A DNA stretch of 64,000 nucleotides from Spirosoma foliorum (GCF_014117325.1 NZ_CP059732.1:4663001-4727000); one strand, 5' to 3'; shown: positions 1 to 9,927, counted from the stretch's first letter. Numbers and translations are program-made. Notes: generated from the sequence alone by a model not told the origin.

Positions 1-383
1 ACGTCAACTATTTTGTTGGCCGATTCCTGGGAACACAGATCAAATCGCGGGAGCGAATCTTGTTCTTCAAGCGGGAATACATTGCTGAAACAGAAAAGTT
101 TTACGCCAAATACGGTGGTCGGACAGTAATTATTGCCCGGTTTATTCCTATCGTACGGACCATTGCACCCTTTGTAGCCGGAGCGGGCAGTATGACATAT
201 GGTACGTATATTAAATTCTGCGTTTTGGGTGCTATCCTCTGGGTAACAAGCATTTCATTACTGGGCTACTTTTTTGGCAACTTCCCGATTGTTCAGAAGA
301 ATTTTGAATTAGTGGTGTTCGGTATTGTCGGCTTATCGGTATTGCCCATTATCATTGAGTTTTTCAAAAAGCGTTCCAAGTAG
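1..383 (+). CDS. DedA/VTT-domain membrane protein, C-terminal part
   Basis: The reading frame is open from the left edge of the window (codons from base 3), so the gene is cut off and the TTG at 60 is not its start. The visible part contains the conserved block KYGGRTVIIARFIPIVRT followed by a glycine-rich stretch (VAGAGSM) and two hydrophobic segments, which is the typical C-terminal half of DedA (SNARE-associated/VTT) proteins. These inner-membrane proteins act in lipid scrambling and membrane homeostasis. The protein ends in a basic tail (FFKKRSK), probably cytoplasmic. Family assignment is firm; the exact paralogue and substrate cannot be told. Confidence 0.88.
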   Translation, partial: VNYFVGRFLGTQIKSRERILFFKREYIAETEKFYAKYGGRTVIIARFIPIVRTIAPFVAGAGSMTYGTYIKFCVLGAILWVTSISLLGYFFGNFPIVQKNFELVVFGIVGLSVLPIIIEFFKKRSK

Positions 384-405
384 TATTTACATTTATCGAT
401 TTTAC

Positions 406-434
406 GTATGCCACTGCCCAAAGCTGTGGCATAC
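406..434 (+). terminator. Hairpin after the DedA gene
   Basis: GTATGCCAC at 406-414 pairs perfectly with GTGGCATAC at 426-434 across an 11-nt loop. It lies 23 nt after the DedA stop and just before aroE. There is only a weak T run behind it, so it may be a poor terminator or an mRNA-stabilising stem. Confidence 0.5.
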
Positions 435-452
435 TAGTTTAAACCCAAGCCA

Positions 453-1196
453 ATGAATCGATACGGCCTTATTGGTTTTCCACTTACCCATTCATTTTCT
501 CAACGATATTTCACAGAGAAATTTGAACGAGAAGGCATTATAGATAGTCGTTACGACCTGTTCGATATGCCAGCTATTTCTGGTTTGACAGATCTATTGC
601 AGTTACCAGGTTTGCGCGGGCTGAATGTAACTATCCCTCATAAACAGGCCGTATTTCCTTATTTAGACCGACTAGACACATCGGCTGAAAAGATTGGTGC
701 AGTCAATGTAATTAAGTTAGAGGCCGATGGCTCACGAACAGGCTATAACTCTGACTATTATGGTTTTCGGCAATCGCTGACCGATTGGCTCACCAAACTT
801 GAGCGCGTACCTACAGACCTCAAAGCGCTGGTGCTTGGTACCGGTGGCGCTTCGAAAGCCGTTACAGTTGCCCTGACCGACTTAGGTATTCCTTATAAAT
901 TTGTATCCAGAACCAAAACGCCCGATAACTTAACTTATGAAGAGTTACCTGATGTTTTAGCTGACTATTCCTTACTTATTAATGGTTCACCTGTTGGGAC
1001 TTACCCACGTACAAGCGAAGCGCCAGATATACCCTATCATTTACTAACGGATAAGCACCTGCTGTATGATTTGGTCTATAACCCTGCGGAAACCCAATTC
1101 ATGAAACTTGGCCTCGAACGAGGAGCTTCTGTACACAATGGATTGCGCATGCTGGAATTACAAGCCGAAAAGGCCTGGGAAATCTGGCAATCGTAA
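453..1196 (+). CDS. aroE: Shikimate dehydrogenase
   Basis: This enzyme reduces 3-dehydroshikimate to shikimate with NADPH in the aromatic amino acid (chorismate) pathway, in the cytoplasm. The 247-residue protein shows the substrate-binding N-terminus (GFPLTHSFSQ, residues 8-17), the catalytic lysine motif NVTIPHK (K64), the GYNSDYYG motif carrying the second catalytic residue (D101) and the nucleotide-binding loop VLGTGGASKA. It lacks some length compared with the E. coli AroE (272 aa), which is usual for Bacteroidota. It is probably a single gene; the isochorismate synthase 5.5 kb downstream also draws on chorismate but is not in the same operon. Confidence 0.95.
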   Translation: MNRYGLIGFPLTHSFSQRYFTEKFEREGIIDSRYDLFDMPAISGLTDLLQLPGLRGLNVTIPHKQAVFPYLDRLDTSAEKIGAVNVIKLEADGSRTGYNSDYYGFRQSLTDWLTKLERVPTDLKALVLGTGGASKAVTVALTDLGIPYKFVSRTKTPDNLTYEELPDVLADYSLLINGSPVGTYPRTSEAPDIPYHLLTDKHLLYDLVYNPAETQFMKLGLERGASVHNGLRMLELQAEKAWEIWQS

Positions 1197-1232
1197 CTAA
1201 ACTACTTTCGCGTCCTAATAAACCTTAAACAC

Positions 1233-1517
1233 ATGCCTCTTTTAGTTTTTGCCAACATCACAGCCAAGCCAGAAAATGCAGTCGACTTAAAAAGTGGCTT
1301 GCAGGAATTAGTTACGGAAGTTCGGACAGAACCCGCCTGCCAATTTTATGAACTATATCAAAGCGCAGAGCATCCCGAACGCTTTATAATGCATGAACTC
1401 TGGGATGACGAAGCGGGGTTGCAGGCGCATAACGAAATGCCACACATGAAAGCGTTTGGCGCTAAAGCAAAAGATTGGTTTGCAAAGCCTGTTGAGCTGA
1501 CAAAAGTAACGGTGTAG
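1233..1517 (+). CDS. Antibiotic biosynthesis monooxygenase (ABM) family protein
   Basis: A 94-residue single-domain protein of the dimeric ferredoxin-like ABM/YgiN fold. Visible family features are the start LLVFANITAKPENA, the CQFYELYQS strand and HELWDDEAGLQAHNEMPHM, where the conserved H and W line the active-site pocket. Members oxidise quinols or handle reactive small molecules without a cofactor; the substrate here is unknown. It follows aroE by 36 nt and could be cotranscribed with it. The next gene is convergent, 33 nt away, with no hairpin in that spacer. Confidence 0.85.
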   Translation: MPLLVFANITAKPENAVDLKSGLQELVTEVRTEPACQFYELYQSAEHPERFIMHELWDDEAGLQAHNEMPHMKAFGAKAKDWFAKPVELTKVTV

Positions 1518-1550
1518 CGACAGATTGCTTGAAGCCAGGATTTGACCGAT

Positions 1551-2324
1551 TCACAAACAGATTTCCTGCATCCGGGTATCATCCATCACAAATACGTTAA
1601 AGTCGACCTGCCCACGAATACCTTTAACCCAGCCATTTTGGTTATGCTGCCAGAGATAGAGTTTATCGGCATTATAACTACGTAGGTGTTTGGTAGAATA
1701 GTCTGCTATCCAGAGTGGGTATTCGTCCAGGTTCCCTTTAATATAGCGTTTATAGAGATTACCGTTGGTGTAAATAATGGGGCGAATTTGATAGTGCTCT
1801 TCAATCGTTTCGAGCCACAGCTTCAGCCCATTCACGATTGTCTCATCTGATTGGCCATTGATTACTTCAAAGTCAACCACAGGGGCAAAATCGCCTGGGC
1901 TCAACTCTACATGACGAATAAAATTATTGGCTTGCTTAAGTGGGTCACGGGTGGGATGGTAGAAGTGATAGGCACCTCGGTGCAGCGCAATTTTCTTTGC
2001 TTCGCGCCAGTTTTTGTCGAAATGTTTATCGGCTAAGGTTGCTCCTTCGGTGGCCTTGATAAAAACAAATTGCAATCGAACGCCCTCTGCTTCCATTTGC
2101 TGAACCCGTGCCCAATTGATCCGATCGTTATGGCGAGATACATCGATGCCATGAATAGCGTAGCGCATCGGCAAGCGAATACCGAATGCCTGCACAAACC
2201 GCCAATTCATGTCGTCTGCCTGTCGCGATCGAAAAACCCAAATGGCGGCTACAATAAGCAGGCCTGCCACAATCCATAAACCGTATCGGCGCGAAATAAT
2301 CTTGACCAGTACGCGAAATCTCAT
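1551..2324 (-). CDS. Glycoside hydrolase family 25 (lysozyme-type) protein
   Basis: A 257-residue muramidase-type protein. An N-terminal membrane anchor (about residues 14-31, YGLWIVAGLLIVAAIWVF) precedes the GH25 barrel. Barrel motifs are GIDVSRHN (first catalytic Asp), FVFIKATEGATLADKHF, GAYHFYHPTRDPLKQA, PVVDFEV (the DFE acidic pair), PIIYTNGN and LYLWQHNQNGW. The family cleaves the MurNAc-GlcNAc bond of peptidoglycan. The anchor suggests the enzyme stays attached to the inner membrane and faces the periplasm, so cell-wall remodelling is more likely than phage lysis. No holin or phage genes lie nearby. Confidence 0.92.
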   Translation of the reverse strand: MRFRVLVKIISRRYGLWIVAGLLIVAAIWVFRSRQADDMNWRFVQAFGIRLPMRYAIHGIDVSRHNDRINWARVQQMEAEGVRLQFVFIKATEGATLADKHFDKNWREAKKIALHRGAYHFYHPTRDPLKQANNFIRHVELSPGDFAPVVDFEVINGQSDETIVNGLKLWLETIEEHYQIRPIIYTNGNLYKRYIKGNLDEYPLWIADYSTKHLRSYNADKLYLWQHNQNGWVKGIRGQVDFNVFVMDDTRMQEICL

Positions 2325-2379
2325 GTAAATAGTTGACTTTACGGACCGAAATTACGGTTTTATCTTTGAACCTGATCGT

Positions 2380-2419
2380 ATTAGAAAAGCCCCGAGCATG
2401 TGCCCAGGGCTTTTCTAAT
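2380..2419 (-). terminator. Rho-independent terminator of the peroxiredoxin gene
   Basis: A 13-bp perfect stem (2380-2392 with 2407-2419, core GAAAAGCCC/GGGCTTTTC) with a 14-nt loop. It lies between the peroxiredoxin stop (2485) and the GH25 start (2324). In the minus direction it is the first strong stem after the peroxiredoxin gene. Confidence 0.7.
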
Positions 2420-2484
2420 ACCTACTATAACGAGTGCCTGTTAATTATAGTCTTCTAGAAAACCTTAACAGGCAAGCCATTCTT

Positions 2485-3120
2485 TTACTTATTAGGCTGA
2501 GGAGTTGTCCGTAAATACGGTTTCACGAACGTTACCCCTTTCGGGAATTTAGCCTCCAGCTGATCATTCGATACAGCAGGTGTTACAATTACGTCCTCGC
2601 CATCTTTCCAATCGGCAGGGGTTGCTACTTGATATTCAGCCGTGAGTTGTAGCGAATCGATTACGCGCAGTAGCTCGTTGAAATTACGGCCTGTGGAGGC
2701 TGGATATGTCAGCGTCAATTTGATTTTTTTATCGGGTCCAATCACAAACACCGAACGCACCGTTGCTTTTTCACTAGCATTGGGGTGAATCATATCGTAA
2801 AGTGTGGCTACTGTACGATCGGGGTCAGCGATGATGGGGAAATTAACTTCCGAACCCGTAACATCTTTAATGTCGGGCGTCCAACGGTTGTGCGATTCCA
2901 GATCATCGACTGATACCGCAATAACCTTTACATTACGCTTGCCGAATTCATCTTTCAACAAAGCGGTTCTTCCTAACTCGGTTGTGCAGACAGGCGTAAA
3001 ATCAGCTGGGTGCGAGAATAACATTCCCCATGACGTACCTAACCATTCGTGGAAATGAATGTGACCTTGTGTTGTGTCGGCCTCAAAATCGGGGGCGATA
3101 TCTCCTAAGCGAAGTGACAT
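2485..3120 (-). CDS. 1-Cys peroxiredoxin (Prx6 type)
   Basis: This thiol peroxidase reduces H2O2 and alkyl hydroperoxides. The 211-residue protein has the peroxidatic motif HPADFTPVCTTELGR with C45 and contains no other cysteine, so it must be a 1-Cys enzyme recycled by an external thiol. The long C-terminal arm (DWKDGEDVIVTP and KPYLRTT) is characteristic of the Prx6 dimer extension. Length and motifs match the family fully. It is monocistronic: a terminator follows, and a stem at 3178-3199 separates it from the signalling operon upstream. Confidence 0.95.
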   Translation of the reverse strand: MSLRLGDIAPDFEADTTQGHIHFHEWLGTSWGMLFSHPADFTPVCTTELGRTALLKDEFGKRNVKVIAVSVDDLESHNRWTPDIKDVTGSEVNFPIIADPDRTVATLYDMIHPNASEKATVRSVFVIGPDKKIKLTLTYPASTGRNFNELLRVIDSLQLTAEYQVATPADWKDGEDVIVTPAVSNDQLEAKFPKGVTFVKPYLRTTPQPNK

Positions 3121-3177
3121 ATAAGAGGTGGTTTAGTTGACAAATTCTATCTTGTTAATATAGTATTCTGGAAATGG

Positions 3178-3199
3178 AAAACCGGCAGCGAGCCGGTTT
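3178..3199 (-). terminator. Terminator of the NarL-type two-component operon
   Basis: AAACCGGC (3179-3186) pairs with GCCGGTTT (3192-3199) around a 5-nt loop. In the minus direction it follows the response regulator stop (3261) by about 60 nt and ends in a short T run. Confidence 0.6.
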
Positions 3200-3260
3200 G
3201 ATGGGCAAACCTAAAAAATAAGTTGCGAGTTCGCAATTTTTCAAAATTCCTGACCAGAAT

Positions 3261-3935
3261 TTAGATCAATTTATCTTCAACGGCCATCCGAACCAGTTCT
3301 GCAGCGTTACGAACCTGTAACCGACGCATCATGTTAGCGCGGTGATTATCTACCGTTCGAACGCTGAGCTGAAGTTTTTCGGCGATTTCCCGGCTACTCA
3401 TACCGGCCACTAAAAACTGTAGAATCTCTTTTTCCTTGTTCGACAGTTTCGATTGGCGCTCAGTACGGCTGTGTCGGCTACCTTTTTTGAGTTGCTGCAT
3501 GTACCCACTCAGGATAATGGAAGCAACAGGAGAGCTGTAGTATTTTTCGCCAGCAGCAATGGTACGAATCGCTTTGATCATTTCATCCGACGATGAATCT
3601 TTCAGCATGTAGCCATAAGCACCAGCCTCAACCGACCGTAAAATGTAATCTTCATTGTTATGCATGGATAGCATTAACACCCGCACATTCTTATACAACC
3701 GACTAACCACTTGTGTAGTCTGAATGCCCGACATGCCTGGCAAGGAAATGTCCATCAAGATCAGATCTGGCAGCAGTTCTGGAGTGGCCTGATGGGCTTT
3801 CAGCTTATCAAGAGTCTCTTCTCCGTCATTAGCTTCGTCAATAATTTCCAGACCATCGGCCTGCTCCAGTAGGAGTCGAATGCCATCCCGAACAATAGAA
3901 TGGTCGTCTACCAGCATTAATTTAGTAGGTGTCAT
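3261..3935 (-). CDS. LuxR/NarL-family response regulator
   Basis: A 224-residue regulator. The N-terminal receiver has the acidic pair in MLVDDH and the phospho-accepting Asp in LILMDISLPGMSG. The C-terminal GerE-type helix-turn-helix reads LSNKEKEILQFLVAGMSS, then REIAEKLQLSVRTVDNHRAN. I chose the ATG at 3935, because the longer frame begins with a TTG at 3944 only three codons earlier. The start overlaps the 3' end of the kinase gene by 14 nt, so the two are translationally coupled and surely partners. Target genes are unknown. Confidence 0.93.
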   Translation of the reverse strand: MTPTKLMLVDDHSIVRDGIRLLLEQADGLEIIDEANDGEETLDKLKAHQATPELLPDLILMDISLPGMSGIQTTQVVSRLYKNVRVLMLSMHNNEDYILRSVEAGAYGYMLKDSSSDEMIKAIRTIAAGEKYYSSPVASIILSGYMQQLKKGSRHSRTERQSKLSNKEKEILQFLVAGMSSREIAEKLQLSVRTVDNHRANMMRRLQVRNAAELVRMAVEDKLI

Positions 3936-5499
3936 GATGAGCAAGATGCGTTTGATAAGGTACGCTAACCTGTAGTTTAGTGCCTTTCCCCGGAGTAGAC
4001 GTTAATTTGAATTTGCCGTTAACCAGCTTCGTTCGTTCCTGTATGTTATGCAATCCCTGCGAGGGCGGACGTAACGTTGCCGATTGAGTTGTACTCGTTA
4101 TATTTTCCTGAATCGGTTTCATTAACTCGTTAGGCTGATTTTTGCGAGGTACCTGAAAGCCTTTACCATCGTCGCTCACTGTTAATTGTAAGCTATTTCC
4201 ACGCTCTTTTAGTTCGATATGTATATGCGATGGCTTCGCGTGCCGCACCGCATTACTAACGGCTTCCTGCGTTACCCGATATAACATAATCTCTATGTTG
4301 CGGTCCAAACGGGGCATATCGGCCGTAAAGTTTGTTTTAAAGGTAACATCCAGCGTTTCGTTCCGGTCATGCTCAGCCAACATTTTAATGGCAGGCACTA
4401 CACCAAAATCACTTAACACGCTAGGCATTAGATTGTTAGAGATCGTCCTGGTTTCCTGAATCGTCTGCGTAATAAGACTTTTTAACGTCTTTAAATTTTT
4501 AGAATAACTGGGTGTTCCATTTTGTTCGGTTGCCGCTGCTCTGGTTATCCCGGCTTCAAGGCCTTCGATTTGCAGCTTAATGGCCGTAAGCATCTGACCC
4601 AGACCATCGTGCAACTCGCGCGACATTCGTTTACGTTCTTCCTCCTGGCCAGCAATCAGGTATGATGTGCGCAATTTCTGGTCGTCGATCTGCTGCTCAT
4701 ACTGTTGCTTCGTTGCCTCAAAAAGTTTCTGACGCGTTTCCTTCAGCGATTTGTTGGCACTTAACAGTTTCTTATTAGCGGCTGTTGTCTGGCTCTCAGC
4801 TTCAATAAGTTGGGCAAAGGTTTGCTTAAGTTTCCGGGCGGCTGGTCTGAAAATCAGTAAGCCAATGCCAACAAGCGCAATCACAGTAAAGACGTACAAA
4901 TACAATTCAATAGAGCGCAACATGCTTAGTTTAGCCCTAAAATCGCTATTACAGACTACTACAATTCCGTCTATTTTCTCTAGAAATGGCTTTTCATTAG
5001 CCAGCATTAATTTAAGACTAGCCTGTACATCGGGCTGCTTTACTTCATCAAATCGTTGCAGACGCATGATTCGATGGGCACTTTGCTGAAAAGCTTCAAA
5101 CTGTGGACGAATCCCCTCATACAATCGATTAATGTTATCATCATAAATAAGATGTATTTTAGGGTCATCGGTACGGCCTTCCCGAGTCTGCAAGTGGTAA
5201 CGTTCAAAAACGGGAAATAACCGTCGTAATTCAGCAACGTTTTCGTTAAAGCTGCTTTGTTCACTCGCATCCGTTACCTGCAAAACCTGCTTCACAATCT
5301 GTTGACTTTGGTGGCGTTGTAGCGCGGTGTGACGAACAACACTCAATTCCTGATCAATGCCTCCAAAGCGCCATTGGGTTAGCCCCTGCCCTGCAGTTAA
5401 GATAACGGCCAGGATAATAAGCATTGTCAAGTATAAACGAGTGAACCGAACGGGAATTACCGAACCGTCTTTTGCGTTATCGATGGGTGAGTCGGACAC
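3922..5499 (-). CDS. NarL-type sensor histidine kinase (HisKA_3)
   Basis: A 525-residue membrane kinase. TM1 (about residues 19-38) and TM2 (about 198-215) bracket a helical periplasmic sensor domain of some 150 residues. A coiled-coil stretch follows, then the HisKA_3 phosphoacceptor box EERKRMSRELHDGLGQML and the ATPase boxes EAVSNAVRHAKPS and SDDGKGF. The C-terminus has a long insertion before the G2 box (GLHNIQERTKLVNGKF). The start is GTG at 5499; no ATG precedes TM1. It is the first gene of the operon with the regulator at 3261-3935. The ligand is unknown. Confidence 0.92.
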   Translation of the reverse strand: MSDSPIDNAKDGSVIPVRFTRLYLTMLIILAVILTAGQGLTQWRFGGIDQELSVVRHTALQRHQSQQIVKQVLQVTDASEQSSFNENVAELRRLFPVFERYHLQTREGRTDDPKIHLIYDDNINRLYEGIRPQFEAFQQSAHRIMRLQRFDEVKQPDVQASLKLMLANEKPFLEKIDGIVVVCNSDFRAKLSMLRSIELYLYVFTVIALVGIGLLIFRPAARKLKQTFAQLIEAESQTTAANKKLLSANKSLKETRQKLFEATKQQYEQQIDDQKLRTSYLIAGQEEERKRMSRELHDGLGQMLTAIKLQIEGLEAGITRAAATEQNGTPSYSKNLKTLKSLITQTIQETRTISNNLMPSVLSDFGVVPAIKMLAEHDRNETLDVTFKTNFTADMPRLDRNIEIMLYRVTQEAVSNAVRHAKPSHIHIELKERGNSLQLTVSDDGKGFQVPRKNQPNELMKPIQENITSTTQSATLRPPSQGLHNIQERTKLVNGKFKLTSTPGKGTKLQVSVPYQTHLAHHDTY

Positions 5500-5589
5500 G
5501 GCAGCGTGATCGAAGCTTAAAGTGAATTATAAAAGTAATCTTTTTTGTAGTTTTACCTTTGTTTTCTACCGTTAAAGTCTTTCAACGCC

Positions 5590-6090
5590 ATGAACCGTAT
5601 AGTCATTGCTTTCCTCTGCGTGTCGCTCGTAGCCTCGGCCTTTCGTCCCGCTATCTTACCCATCGAACGAACCACGTCCAAGAGAGTAGCGCCCGTCGCT
5701 GCCGAACCGGTAAAATTGTCGTGGGAAGTCCTGCGAGACGTCACGTTCAAGAAAAAATGGTACGCTGAAGAGTCAGTGTACATGCTCTACCCAACTTTTG
5801 GGCAGGCGATTCAAAAATTAAACGGAAAAACGGTTGACCTAACGGGTTACGTCCTTCCCGTTGATCTTGAATCGAATATTTATGTACTATCGGCTTTTCC
5901 TTATAGTGCCTGTTTCTTCTGCGGTGGTGCTGGACCAGAATCAGTCGTATCCTTGAAATTCAAAAAGTCGGATAAGAAATTCAAAACCGATGAGCGTCGT
6001 ACCTTCCGGGGAACCCTCAAGCTCAACGCCGATAACATCTATGAACTGAATTACATTCTGGCCGATGCCGAAATGATTACTCAGGACTAG
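5590..6090 (+). CDS. Exported protein with CxxC motif, DUF3299-like
   Basis: A 166-residue protein with a signal peptide (MNRIVIAFLCVSLVASAF) and a globular domain containing GKTVDLTGYVLPVDLESN, YSACFFCGGAGPES and RRTFRGTLKLN. The pattern of a strand ending in GYVLP followed by a CxxC-GG-GPES turn resembles DUF3299-type periplasmic proteins; I am not certain of the family. The two cysteines (FFCGG preceded by AC) could bind metal or form a disulfide. A good Bacteroidota -7 element, TACCTTTG, lies at 5554-5561, 29 nt before the ATG, so the gene has its own promoter. Confidence 0.75.
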   Translation: MNRIVIAFLCVSLVASAFRPAILPIERTTSKRVAPVAAEPVKLSWEVLRDVTFKKKWYAEESVYMLYPTFGQAIQKLNGKTVDLTGYVLPVDLESNIYVLSAFPYSACFFCGGAGPESVVSLKFKKSDKKFKTDERRTFRGTLKLNADNIYELNYILADAEMITQD

Positions 6091-6104
6091 AAATAACTAG
6101 TTGC

Positions 6105-6149
6105 AAAAATAGCCCCAGCTAATTTTAACGATTAGCTGGGGCTATTTTT
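6105..6149. terminator. Bidirectional terminator between convergent units
   Basis: An 18-bp perfect stem (6105-6122 with 6132-6149, core AGCCCCAGCTAA/TTAGCTGGGGCT) with a 9-nt loop and A/T runs on both sides. It serves the gene ending at 6090 and the relic ending at 6157. Confidence 0.85.
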
Positions 6150-6156
6150 TGTAGGG

Positions 6157-6405
6157 TTATGTCAATCTTTGCAACGTCCCAATACCACCGCCCGCTACGA
6201 TTTCTTCACCAATCACGAACGACGAATCATCGGACGCCAGAAACGTAGCAATGGTGGCAATCTCTCTCGGTGAGCCAAATCGCTTCATAGGCACCAGTTG
6301 AGTATACCCTTCAATGCCCGCTGCTGGCACACCCATTTTATCGTAGATAGCCGTCGTAACCGGACCAGGGCTAATGGCGTTGACGCAACTATTCCGATCA
6401 AGCAA
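6157..6405 (-). pseudogene. C-terminal relic of a short-chain dehydrogenase
   Basis: About 78 codons match the C-terminal third of classical SDR oxidoreductases: VNAISPGPV, KRFGSPREIA, FLASDDSSFVIGEEI and a final GGG. The Rossmann cofactor motif (TGxxxGxG) and the catalytic YxxxK are absent. Upstream of VNAISPGPV the frame no longer resembles an SDR, so the gene lost its first two thirds and a TTG start at 6405 is fortuitous. The 250 nt up to the next gene contain nothing I recognise. It cannot encode an active enzyme. Confidence 0.8.
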
Positions 6406-6659
6406 GACGCCGTATGGACAGACGTTACGCCCTATGCTCGACGCACTTTACAGTTGGGGAACAACGCATGCCCGCTTATATCATCCGGGGCCTATGCTCG
6501 TACATGAACCCGACTGACAGCCGGTGCAGATCACAGTGATCTATATAAATTATAGACATTTGTTTATCAATAACTAAAGAGTTTCGATCTGTCGACGCAC
6601 AAATTTTCGGCAAACTCTGTTATCTATATAACCAACCCTAACCCGGTAGGTTGTTGATT

Positions 6660-8044
<1,385 letters not shown>

Positions 8045-8049
8045 AAAAA

Positions 8050-8229
8050 TTACGCTCCTTCGGCTGGATCGTTTGGGGCTCTAGAGCCTTCTTCGGCGGT
8101 TCGATCACCAGCTTCGCTGGCTGCGGAGGATTGCGTATCGGCGTCAGGCGCAGTGCCTTCGGTTTCGGCGTTTGCGGTTGTCACTAAAGGTTCTTCGGCC
8201 GGATTCGGCGCTTGCTGTTCTTGTGTCAT
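8050..8229 (-). CDS. Small Pro/Ala/Glu/Ser/Thr-rich protein
   Basis: A 59-residue open frame with the start context TTTTCAACGTTATG, the same as that of the flavin-type protein gene at 30268. The product (starting MTQEQQAPNPAEE, ending PNDPAEGA) is acidic, free of Cys and aromatic residues, and of low complexity, so it should be disordered. No family is recognised. It is co-oriented with the acidic protein gene upstream but separated by a strong stem-loop, so it may have its own promoter. Evidence that it is real: a clean start context, and a stop 5 nt from a repeat hairpin that also ends a convergent gene. Confidence 0.6.
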   Translation of the reverse strand: MTQEQQAPNPAEEPLVTTANAETEGTAPDADTQSSAASEAGDRTAEEGSRAPNDPAEGA

Positions 8230-8256
8230 AACGTTGAAAATTAAAAGATTGAAACG

Positions 8257-8288
8257 AAAACTGACCGTAGTGTACTACGGTCAGTTTT
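8257..8288. terminator. Terminator stem-loop between two small acidic genes
   Basis: AAAACTGACCGTAG (8257-8270) pairs perfectly with CTACGGTCAGTTTT (8275-8288) around a 4-nt loop. It begins right after the stop of the gene at 8290 when read on the minus strand. On the plus strand it is followed by a T run. Confidence 0.8.
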
Positions 8289-8289
8289 T

Positions 8290-8547
8290 TTACTCCATAC
8301 TGTCATCGTCCAGATCGTCGTCGATGTCGTCATCTAAGTCTTCATCGAGATCTTCAGGATTGAAGTCTTCTTCAATGTCGTCCAGATCATCTGCTCCATA
8401 GCCGCTACCGGCGCCAGAGCCAAGTTCATCAAATTCGGCATCATCTTCATCGAAGTCGTCCTCATCGTCATCAAATGCAGCTGCTTCTGGATCAGGGTTC
8501 AACATCAGCACGTCTTCATCCTGATCAAACGTTGGCTGGTAAATCAT
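8290..8547 (-). CDS. Extremely acidic small protein
   Basis: An 85-residue protein with 41 Asp/Glu and no Lys, Arg or His. It starts with MIYQPTFDQDEDVLMLNPD, has a short Gly/Ser linker (GSGAGSGYG) in the middle and ends in runs such as DLDDDIDDDLDDD. It is certainly disordered unless it binds cations or a basic partner; DNA mimicry, histone/ribosome chaperoning or Ca/Mg buffering are conceivable, none shown. The frame is preferred over the Ser-rich opposite strand because it has an ATG start, a terminator right behind it and similar small acidic ORFs in Bacteroidota (from memory). Confidence 0.7.
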   Translation of the reverse strand: MIYQPTFDQDEDVLMLNPDPEAAAFDDDEDDFDEDDAEFDELGSGAGSGYGADDLDDIEEDFNPEDLDEDLDDDIDDDLDDDSME

Positions 8548-8853
8548 GGTTAATAGAGAATAAAAGTTAGTTTACTTTTCATAACGCGGCTCTTTCCCCG
8601 AAGGTTTAAGCCGCTCCCAAACTTATTCAATAATTGATTCAAAACTACAACGTCTGTACAAAGTTTATTTGTCATGATGCCTGAATTAATGAATAAAGGG
8701 ACTTCACAACTCGCTTAATTATATAGGTACTCGCATTCTATTACCTTATCAATCACTTCATTACTAAAGCATTCTGAATAGAACTTAACTCTATAAGAGT
8801 CCAACGTCCTTATTCTTGCGAACATAGTCTAACAATTCTCAAGGTTGTATCTT
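8548..8853. other. Gene-free upstream region of two divergent genes
   Basis: About 300 nt between divergent starts. I see no ORF or strong stem. TATTCTTG at 8811-8818, some 35 nt before the GH130 ATG, is one mismatch from a TAnnTTTG element. Confidence 0.4.
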
Positions 8854-9927
8854 ATGAAAAATTATCAACTCCGACGTTTATCCGACCAAGCTATTCTGCA
8901 AACCAGTGATGTAAAGCCCAGTGTTGAAGGCTTTGATGTACTGGGAGCCTTCAATCCGGCGGCTTGTTTTTTCAACGATGAAGTTGTGCTTCTATTACGT
9001 GTGGCCGAAGCACCAAAGGCCGAAGCAGGTACTATTGTGATACCGTTGATTGAAGAACAGGATGGTATACCTTCCTTAGTAATCCGAAATTTCCCGGAAC
9101 CCACCGAACCGTATGACCCACGGGTAATTTCGCTGGATGGAAAAGTTTACCTGACATCTCTCAGTCATCTTCGTCTCGCTCGTAGCAAGGATGGCATTCA
9201 TTTCAAGATCGACGACAAGCCGTTTTTATTTCCGGCTCGTATGGATGAATCGTACGGTATTGAAGATGCTCGAATCACATTTCTGGAAGGGAAATACTGG
9301 ATTACCTATACGGCAGTCTCCGAACATGGCCCTGGTGTAGGGCTCGCTATCACAACCGATTTTGTAAACGTTGAGCGCGTCGGTATGATTTTGCCACCTC
9401 CGAACAAAGACGTAGCCTTGTTCCCGCAGAAAATCAACGGAAAATACAGACTGCTTCACCGGCCTATGGTTTCGGATATTGGCAAACCATCGATCTGGTT
9501 AGCCGAATCGGAGGATGGTGTCCACTGGGGTAATCATCGCTTTTTGTTTGGAGGTAGAGGGCACACTAGTCTTGACCCACTGGCCAATCCTTATGGCTGG
9601 GAGGGCGGAAAAATTGGCGCTGGTCCGGAGCCAATCCTGACTGATGAAGGCTGGCTCGTTTGCTACCACGGAGCCGACCCTACCCACTCCTATTCGCTGG
9701 CGCTGGCTTTGTTGGACAAAGACGACCCCGCTCATGTGTTAGATCGCTCGAGCTTGCCTTTGCTCTCACCCGAATTATTGTGGGAGCGCGAAGGTTTCTT
9801 CCCCAATGTTGTGTTTTCAAATGGCTGGATTCAGTGGCCCGATCATAGCGATAAGGCTGGTCAAATTTGGGTGTACTATGGTGCAGCGGATTCGGGCGTA
9901 GGACTAGCCGAATTAGTGCGCATATAA
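8854..9927 (+). CDS. Glycoside hydrolase family 130 phosphorylase
   Basis: GH130 enzymes phosphorolyse beta-mannosides (mannosyl-glucose, mannobiose, N-glycan cores), giving mannose-1-phosphate. The 357-residue protein is a five-bladed propeller with the motifs GAFNPAACFFNDEVVLLLRV, a DPRV strand, SYGIEDARITFLEGKYW (IEDAR holds the proposed catalytic Asp), GPGVGLAITTDF and WLVCYHGAD. No signal peptide is present, so it acts in the cytoplasm on imported oligosaccharides. I chose the ATG at 8854 (context TATCTTATG) rather than a TTG three codons earlier. The exact substrate cannot be told; no transporter or mannanase is adjacent. Confidence 0.92.
   Translation: MKNYQLRRLSDQAILQTSDVKPSVEGFDVLGAFNPAACFFNDEVVLLLRVAEAPKAEAGTIVIPLIEEQDGIPSLVIRNFPEPTEPYDPRVISLDGKVYLTSLSHLRLARSKDGIHFKIDDKPFLFPARMDESYGIEDARITFLEGKYWITYTAVSEHGPGVGLAITTDFVNVERVGMILPPPNKDVALFPQKINGKYRLLHRPMVSDIGKPSIWLAESEDGVHWGNHRFLFGGRGHTSLDPLANPYGWEGGKIGAGPEPILTDEGWLVCYHGADPTHSYSLALALLDKDDPAHVLDRSSLPLLSPELLWEREGFFPNVVFSNGWIQWPDHSDKAGQIWVYYGAADSGVGLAELVRI

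Noticed and set aside
2361..2368. TATCTTTG promoter element on the plus strand
   Set aside because: No plus-strand gene lies downstream, so it is probably a chance match.
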